A stretch of 45,437 nt of DNA from Lachnospiraceae bacterium (lineage in GTDB: Bacteria; Bacillota; Clostridia; Lachnospirales; Lachnospiraceae), in NCBI GenBank assembly GCA_900759665.1, contig CAAEWE010000046.1, forward strand, positions 1-45,437. The letters are read 5' to 3'. A program made the translations under genes and the position numbers. This document shows positions 40,730 to 45,437 of this stretch, piece by piece. The first letter of the stretch is position 1, and every line of letters starts with the position of its first letter. The notes beneath the pieces were generated by a model that saw nothing but the letters and a program-made list of their open reading frames with translations, made no database searches and was not told the origin of the DNA.

Positions 40730-42217
40730 TTACAGACCTAGAATTTCCTCTACGGTCTTCTGCATATCTTCTGTCTCACAGACAGTATCGTGAAGAACCG
40801 GGGCACTCCTGATCTCCTCAACTGCCTTTGGAACCTTGGTACCGGATACCTTTTCCAGCTCATCGATCAGCGCAAAATCATCCATTCCTTTGTACTTCTC
40901 ATCAATGGCACCCATAACGCTTGTTCCAAATTTATAAGGGCTTGCCGTCGATGCAATAATTGTTTTGGCCGTATCACCTGTCTTTTCCTTATATGCATGA
41001 TATACAGCAGATGCAACAGCAGTATGGGTATCCATGACATAACCTGTCTTGTCATAAACACGCTTGATCTCTGCGGCACATTCCTCTTCGCTTGCCCATC
41101 CACCGACAAAGTCCTTTAACTGCGCCTTCATCTCATCTGTCACCTCATATTTACCATCAGCAGCAAGAGAGTTCATCATATCTGCCGTTGCCTTTGCATC
41201 CTCTCCGGCGATCTTAAAGATCAGTCTCTCCAGATTGCTGGAGATCAGAATATCCATAGATGGGGAGGTTGTGAGGATAAAGTCACGGTTCTTGTCGTAA
41301 ACACCTGTCTCAAAGAAATCAAACAGGACTTTATTTTCATTGGAAGCACAGATCAGCTTACCAACAGGCACTCCCATATTTTTGGCATAATATGCAGCAA
41401 GGATATTTCCGAAGTTGCCGGTAGGCACTACAAAGTTCACCGGCTCGCCTTCCTTAACCACACCCTGTCCCAGAAGACGTGTATAAGAATATACATAATA
41501 AACAACCTGCGGTACAAGACGTCCAATGTTGATGGAATTGGCAGAAGAGAACTGGTATCCCTTCTCTGCCATGGTCTTTGCAAGCTCCTTGTTATTGAAC
41601 ATAGCCTTTACGCCGCTCTGGGCATCATCAAAGTTACCGGTAATACCAACAACCTTTGTATTTTTCCCTTTCTGTGTCACCATCTGACGCTCCTGGATCC
41701 GGCTGACACCGTTCTTTGGATAAAATACGATAATGCTTGTACCCTCTACATCTGCAAAACCAGCCAGAGCTGCCTTTCCGGTATCTCCGGAAGTTGCTGT
41801 GAGGATCACGATCTCATTGGTGATGTGATTCTTTTTGGCAGATGTCGTTAAAAGATGCGGCAGGATGGATAATGCCATGTCCTTAAATGCGATGGTTGCA
41901 CCATGGAACAACTCCAGATAATATGTACCATCCTTCTCTACTAAAGGTGCGATCTCCTTTGTATCAAACTTGTCATCATAAGCTTTTGTAATACAGTTTT
42001 TCAGCTCTTCCTCTGTAAAATCGGTAAAGAACTTTTTCATTACCTCATAAGCAGTCTCCTGATAATTCAGCTTTGCAATCTCTGCAAAGGACTTATCCAG
42101 TGACGGAATGCTTGTTGGCACAAAAAGTCCTCCATCCTCAGCCAGTCCCTTTAAAATGGCCTGGGATGCTGTAACTGTCTTTCCTTCGCTTCTGGTACTT
42201 CTATACATTGGTTCCAT
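40730..42217 (-). CDS. thrC: Threonine synthase
   Basis: This 495-residue PLP enzyme converts O-phosphohomoserine to threonine. It is the longer ThrC class: YRSTRSEGKTVTASQAILKGLAEDGGLFVP start, PLP Lys in HGATIAFKDMALSILP, TATSGDTGKAALAGF, and PTGNFGNILAAYYAKNMGVP. The ATG at 42217 has GGAGG 6 bp upstream. It is a single-gene unit; hom and thrB are not in the window. No T-box is seen in the leader. Confidence 0.96.
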   Translation of the reverse strand: MEPMYRSTRSEGKTVTASQAILKGLAEDGGLFVPTSIPSLDKSFAEIAKLNYQETAYEVMKKFFTDFTEEELKNCITKAYDDKFDTKEIAPLVEKDGTYYLELFHGATIAFKDMALSILPHLLTTSAKKNHITNEIVILTATSGDTGKAALAGFADVEGTSIIVFYPKNGVSRIQERQMVTQKGKNTKVVGITGNFDDAQSGVKAMFNNKELAKTMAEKGYQFSSANSINIGRLVPQVVYYVYSYTRLLGQGVVKEGEPVNFVVPTGNFGNILAAYYAKNMGVPVGKLICASNENKVLFDFFETGVYDKNRDFILTTSPSMDILISSNLERLIFKIAGEDAKATADMMNSLAADGKYEVTDEMKAQLKDFVGGWASEEECAAEIKRVYDKTGYVMDTHTAVASAVYHAYKEKTGDTAKTIIASTASPYKFGTSVMGAIDEKYKGMDDFALIDELEKVSGTKVPKAVEEIRSAPVLHDTVCETEDMQKTVEEILGL

Positions 42218-42324
42218 GTCTTTCCTCCATTCTGATCTGCGATCTGATGCAATAATGCCGGGGTCAAAAAATATCCCCACCGGTTGATGTCACAGATTGC
42301 TTCATCGCTATGCTTTTGGAAAAA

Positions 42325-42353
42325 ATTTTACCATATCAATGACCTTATTTCAA
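42325..42353 (-). promoter_or_regulatory. thrC promoter
   Basis: On the minus strand, TTGAAA (42353-42348), 17 bp ending in TGG, TAAAAT (42330-42325), giving a leader of about 100 nt. Confidence 0.65.
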
Positions 42354-42364
42354 GACACAACTCA

Positions 42365-42389
42365 CAGCGTGGAACGAAATCCCACGCTG
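42365..42389 (-). terminator. Hairpin after the SleB-type gene
   Basis: CAGCGTGG and CCACGCTG form a perfect 8-bp stem 25 bp after the stop at 42414. The T tract is missing, so it may be a weak terminator. Confidence 0.45.
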
Positions 42390-42413
42390 TTAAGCTGTCA
42401 TCCGGTATCTTCG

Positions 42414-43112
42414 TTATTTAAAAAATTCATGTCCCTGATGCTGGAACAGTCTTGTCAGGCTCCTGTCAAACCAGCTTACGTTGCCGCCATCGGCATAGCG
42501 CCGGTCCATAAAATACAAGGCTCCCTGGGAGCCATCCACTCCATGCAGTGCCTCATCCACTGCTTTCCTGGTATCCCCAGAGGCTTCCGCTCTGGAATAA
42601 CTTCCATCCGAAACCGGCGAAAACTGTCTTGGTGCAAAGACGACCTCCCGTATCGTAGATGGGAATTTTTCACTTCGCACCCGGTTCAAGATAACATTTG
42701 CCACCAGAAGCTTGCCCTGATGATCCTGATCCCCTGCTTCCGCCTGAACGATCTTTTCCAGAACCATCCGGTCACTTTCACTGATCCGGACACCACAGCA
42801 TTTTTGTATTTCCAGCATTCTCTGCTTTCTTGCCCTCTCTTCTCTCATCCGTTTTACTTCTAACTGATGCTCCTTCACCCGTACCGCTCTTACCTGGTCG
42901 AGTTTTTTTATTTTGCATGCCACTACCACAGTGTCTGCCACCGGCAGACTTTCCTGCCACCGCTGCACCTGGGACGGCAGACCGCTCTGCTCACTGACCG
43001 GAGCCAGAGCAACAACTTCCTGCGACTGCATATTCCACAGTGAAAGACCTGCACTGATCGCAATCACCACTGCTCCCCGTACAACTTTTATTTTCCTCAT
43101 GGTATTCTTCAC
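42414..43112 (-). CDS. SleB/CwlJ-type cell wall hydrolase
   Basis: This protein of about 232 residues has a signal anchor (about 5-30), a charged coiled-coil stretch (about 65-105: RVKEHQLEVKRMREERARKQRML) and a C-terminal Hydrolase_2 domain: KIVQAEAGDQDHQGKLLVANVILNRV with the likely catalytic Glu, then FPSTIREVVFAPRQFSPV and GALYFMDRRYADGG. SleB and CwlJ cut spore cortex peptidoglycan at germination, but vegetative paralogues are common in clostridia. The start is uncertain: GTG at 43112 is 4 bp after AAAGG, while the ATG at 43100 is 16 bp away. The 281-bp gap upstream holds AT-rich sequence and a terminator only. Confidence 0.87.
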   Translation of the reverse strand: MKNTMRKIKVVRGAVVIAISAGLSLWNMQSQEVVALAPVSEQSGLPSQVQRWQESLPVADTVVVACKIKKLDQVRAVRVKEHQLEVKRMREERARKQRMLEIQKCCGVRISESDRMVLEKIVQAEAGDQDHQGKLLVANVILNRVRSEKFPSTIREVVFAPRQFSPVSDGSYSRAEASGDTRKAVDEALHGVDGSQGALYFMDRRYADGGNVSWFDRSLTRLFQHQGHEFFK

Positions 43113-43347
43113 CAAACCTTTCCCGGCTCATATCAATAATGATGTCTTTCTGAGACAATATTTTTTACTCTCTATTTTATGAACCATTTTGAATTTTGTT
43201 ACAAAAACATTACAAATTATATTTTCACTTTTTATCTTTTATTCGTATTAGTTTATATTTTTGTAACATTTGATGAATTTTATACACTCATTTCCATATT
43301 TTTCTAAAAAAATTCGGGCATTGTTCGACAAAAAAACACAATGATAC

Positions 43348-43395
43348 AATAAAAAATGCCTTCGGAAAATCCATAAATTCTCCGAAAGCATTTTA
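43348..43395 (-). terminator. Terminator of the AP2-domain gene
   Basis: AAAATGCTTTCGGA and TCCGAAGGCATTTT (minus strand) pair with one mismatch, followed by TTTTATTG, directly after the stop at 43397. Confidence 0.85.
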
Positions 43396-43396
43396 T

Positions 43397-44203
43397 TCAT
43401 ATCGCCCGTAACTCCGATATATAATTGGCAAAACGAGGTTCAAAAGAGATTTCACGATATATCCTGTGATATTCCTCCGACGACAGCTCTGCAATGTAAT
43501 TAGATGTATATTGAATCCCAATGCCTGCCGCCTGAAGCACGTCCGCTGCTTTATTATAAGCAACAGCCGCCTCTGTATCCGTAGGATATCTGCCGATAAT
43601 ATGATCTCCATTCACATGGATCTTTGCCACATATACCACCGGATAAGCATTCTGCTGACGTGTTACCCCATGATAGGCATTCAGAATCTCAATATTGGCA
43701 TAACGGAAATCGTGATCATTGCCATTTACAAAACGGTAATCCCGATTCTCCACCGCAAAATTTTTAATTCCATAGCGTGACGCAATATTGACCTGCATGC
43801 CATAATCGGCCACAAAAAGATGACCTCCCCGCCGCATGATCGAATGATGGGAATAATAAAACAGATCATCCGCATCAAAAAGAAGCACATCCTCCTTCGA
43901 CAGATAATATTCAAAATAACTGGTCTGCAGATAAATAGGCGTCTTAATATAGATTCCATTATTCTTGAAATTATTTAAAACCACCCACTTGGAAAAGGGA
44001 AGCTCACAGGAACGGTAATCGTCCGGCCGAAAATGAATTTCCGATTTCAGGAGATTCGCCGCAATTGTGTACGTCCAGTGTGCTTCCTCCTGCGTGGCAA
44101 AGCTGCCAAGACTGATATGCTTTCCCCGAAATGTCACAGAGGAACGAAAATAAATATCCCCATTCTTTTTTCTCGCCTGAAAAACCCCCGGAAGCAGCTT
44201 CAT
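43397..44203 (-). CDS. Protein with two AP2-like domains flanking a degenerate HNH region
   Basis: This 268-residue protein has an AP2/ERF-like domain at each end: GVFQARKKNGDIYFRSSVTF...LGSFATQEEAHWTYTIAANLL (about 6-54) and YVAKIHVNGDHIIGRYPTDTEAAVAYNKAADVLQ (about 200-235). The middle aligns by eye with AP2-containing HNH homing endonucleases: LLFDADDLFYYSHH, and RFVNGNDHDFRYANIEIL where such enzymes have DHiNGn-lDNRreNL. The first catalytic His of that motif is replaced, so nuclease activity is unlikely. GGAGGAAAGG precedes the ATG. It stands alone, not in a phage or intron. It may be a DNA-binding regulator derived from a homing endonuclease. Confidence 0.65.
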   Translation of the reverse strand: MKLLPGVFQARKKNGDIYFRSSVTFRGKHISLGSFATQEEAHWTYTIAANLLKSEIHFRPDDYRSCELPFSKWVVLNNFKNNGIYIKTPIYLQTSYFEYYLSKEDVLLFDADDLFYYSHHSIMRRGGHLFVADYGMQVNIASRYGIKNFAVENRDYRFVNGNDHDFRYANIEILNAYHGVTRQQNAYPVVYVAKIHVNGDHIIGRYPTDTEAAVAYNKAADVLQAAGIGIQYTSNYIAELSSEEYHRIYREISFEPRFANYISELRAI

Positions 44204-44240
44204 TTCCCTTTCCTCCTGGTTTCTTTAGTGTATATCCTCT

Positions 44241-44738
44241 TTATTGTTTCTGTTTGCGGTACCCGTGCAGCACGATCTTTTCCAGCTTTCGTTTTAATAC
44301 GATCTGAATCTCCTCATGCTTTGCGATCTGTTTCACCAGAATGGAATAGATTCCGGCACGGTTTGCTCCCCACACATCGGTAAAGATCTGATCTCCTACA
44401 AACAGCGTTGTATCCGGTGTGGTCTGCATGCGTTTCATCCCCTCCTGATATCCCTTAGGAGACGGCTTTCCTGCCTTGTAAACATATGGCGTCTTCACCT
44501 GATCAGCAAACGGCTTCACACGGTAATCCTTATTGTTGGAGATCACACAGGTCTGAAACCCCAGCTCCCGCAGATGTTCAAACAATTCCACGGCACGGGC
44601 CGTTGCAGGCTGATCATGTTCTACTAATGTATTGTCCACATCAAACAAAACTCCCCGATATCCTTTTTGATAATACATTTCAAAGGGAATCTCATAAGTG
44701 GAATCATAATCTTCCCTGGGATAAAACTGCTGAAACAT
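44241..44738 (-). CDS. yqeG: YqeG family HAD phosphatase
   Basis: This 165-residue HAD IIIA-type phosphatase has motif I FDVDNTLVEHD (with both Asp residues), motif II CVISNNKD, the Lys of motif III in YKAGKPSPKGY, and motif IV FVGDQIFTDVWGANRAG. The family is broadly conserved in Firmicutes; its physiological substrate is not known. It follows ribH by 10 bp, so the two share a transcript. Confidence 0.92.
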   Translation of the reverse strand: MFQQFYPREDYDSTYEIPFEMYYQKGYRGVLFDVDNTLVEHDQPATARAVELFEHLRELGFQTCVISNNKDYRVKPFADQVKTPYVYKAGKPSPKGYQEGMKRMQTTPDTTLFVGDQIFTDVWGANRAGIYSILVKQIAKHEEIQIVLKRKLEKIVLHGYRKQKQ

Positions 44739-44748
44739 GGTTTCCTCC

Positions 44749-45210
44749 TTACATCTGCTTTGCCAGATTGATCATCTCGATGGCTCCGAGAGCACAGTCA
44801 TAGCCCTTGTTGCCTGCCTTTGTGCCGGCACGTTCAATGGCCTGCTCAATATTGTCCGTTGTCACAACGCCAAACATTACCGGAATACCGGTCTCCAGAG
44901 AAACACTGGCAATGCCCTTGGATACCTCTGCACATACATAGTCGTAGTGGCTTGTGGCACCGCGGATCACAGCTCCGAGGCAGATTACAGCGTCGTATTT
45001 ACCGGACTCAGCCATCTTCTTTGCCATCACCGGAATCTCAAATGCTCCCGGCACCCATGCCAGTGTGATATCATCGTCCTCCACATTGTGACGAACCAGA
45101 CCATCCCTTGCTCCGGCGATCAGCTTAGATACAATAAATTCATTAAAACGTGCTGCAACAATACCAATTTTAGCGCCTTCTGATACTACTTTTCCCTCTA
45201 ATACTTTCAT
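44749..45210 (-). CDS. ribH: 6,7-dimethyl-8-ribityllumazine synthase
   Basis: This 153-residue subunit carries out the penultimate step of riboflavin synthesis, assembling as a shell of pentamers. Motifs: GIVAARFNEFIVSKLIAGARDGL, WVPGAFEIPVMAKKMAES, CLGAVIRGATSHYDYVCAEVSKGIA with the catalytic His, and PVMFGVVTTDNIEQAIERAGTKAGNKGYDCA. AAAAGGAG precedes the ATG. The other rib genes are not in the window; the 227 bp upstream has no FMN riboswitch, so ribH seems separated from the usual ribDEBAH operon. Confidence 0.96.
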   Translation of the reverse strand: MKVLEGKVVSEGAKIGIVAARFNEFIVSKLIAGARDGLVRHNVEDDDITLAWVPGAFEIPVMAKKMAESGKYDAVICLGAVIRGATSHYDYVCAEVSKGIASVSLETGIPVMFGVVTTDNIEQAIERAGTKAGNKGYDCALGAIEMINLAKQM

Positions 45211-45292
45211 GATTATTCTCCTTTTCTATGATATATATCGTTCACTCAAACTTCCCACATAAATAAAATATTGGAATCTCCCATAATATTTC

Positions 45293-45437
45293 TTATGTCA
45301 GTAAAATTTGATTATGATTTTTGGCTCTATAGGTAAATGAAACCGGGAGGCTGTGATCTGAAAATTGACGCAGATCGCTAGGTTTTCTGAAAAATCTTTG
45401 CTTTGCAATGTTTCGATGAATACGTGTCTGGACGACT
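45293..45437 (-). other. Unidentified open frame running off the right edge
   Basis: On the minus strand an open frame of at least 47 codons enters from beyond the window (QTRIHRNIAKQRFFRKPSDL... to a TAA at 45293). It is rich in Arg, Phe and His, and matches nothing I can name. On the plus strand the same stretch contains GGCTCTATAGGTAAATGAAA (from 45324), which could be the end of an insertion sequence. The region upstream of ribH (45211-45292) holds no other feature. Confidence 0.25.

Noticed and set aside
45211..45437. FMN riboswitch upstream of ribH
   Set aside because: The conserved aptamer segments are absent on the minus strand.

Overview
The window looks like chromosomal DNA of an anaerobic, endospore-forming Clostridia, most likely a Lachnospiraceae; the genus cannot be fixed from sequence alone. 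Pointers are the moderate GC content, strong GGAGG ribosome binding sites, BspA-like and Ig-like (Big_2) surface proteins, a Feo iron system with a Cys-rich FeoB partner, spore-related hydrolases, and the order argF-birA-small protein-coaX-dusB. Most genes lie on the minus strand. No tRNA, CRISPR array or complete insertion sequence was found.

Left edge (1-4.4 kb): a strong minus-strand promoter and leader that looks like the start of an rRNA operon, then a PdaB-type polysaccharide deacetylase gene split by a 3.1 kb element. The element carries a large serine recombinase, a DUF3048 protein and a possible 41-residue peptide. Both junctions share CCTGGG, and joining the gene halves at that core restores one 282-codon reading frame with the deacetylase motifs intact. 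A sigma-E-like promoter precedes the gene. The layout resembles the recombinase-excised skin-type elements of sporulation genes and is the best candidate here for an undescribed system.

4.4-9.5 kb: a ferrous iron operon (feoA, feoB, FeoB-associated protein, HMA-domain protein), an SseB-like protein and a MATE exporter. The feo promoter carries an operator GTTAG-N6-CTAAC. The same motif lies on the promoter of a Fur-family gene near 22.8 kb, which is divergent from a DtxR-type repressor followed by hemB. This suggests a small metal-responsive circuit.

9.7-13.7 kb: a BspA-like leucine-rich-repeat surface protein and a divergent XRE regulator, separated by a perfect 30-bp palindrome lying on the -10 box of the surface gene.

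13.7-28.3 kb: housekeeping genes: metY, dusB, coaX, birA, argF, an SPFH/NfeD pair, a TrmH-type methyltransferase, the Fur/DtxR/hemB group, a subtilisin-like protease and glmS, which has no visible glmS ribozyme.

28.5-36.5 kb: a polysaccharide control module (Ig-like protein, unknown membrane protein, CpsB phosphatase, Wzz-type protein, CpsD kinase, initiating sugar transferase) preceded by a lysine-rich Ig-like surface protein. No other glycosyltransferase, flippase or polymerase is present.

36.8-45.4 kb: a DUF1275 membrane protein divergent from a DegV protein, tsf and rpsB with a structured leader, thrC, a SleB-type hydrolase, a protein with two AP2-like domains around a degenerate HNH core, a YqeG-type phosphatase and ribH. 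The last 140 bp hold an unidentified open frame running off the edge.
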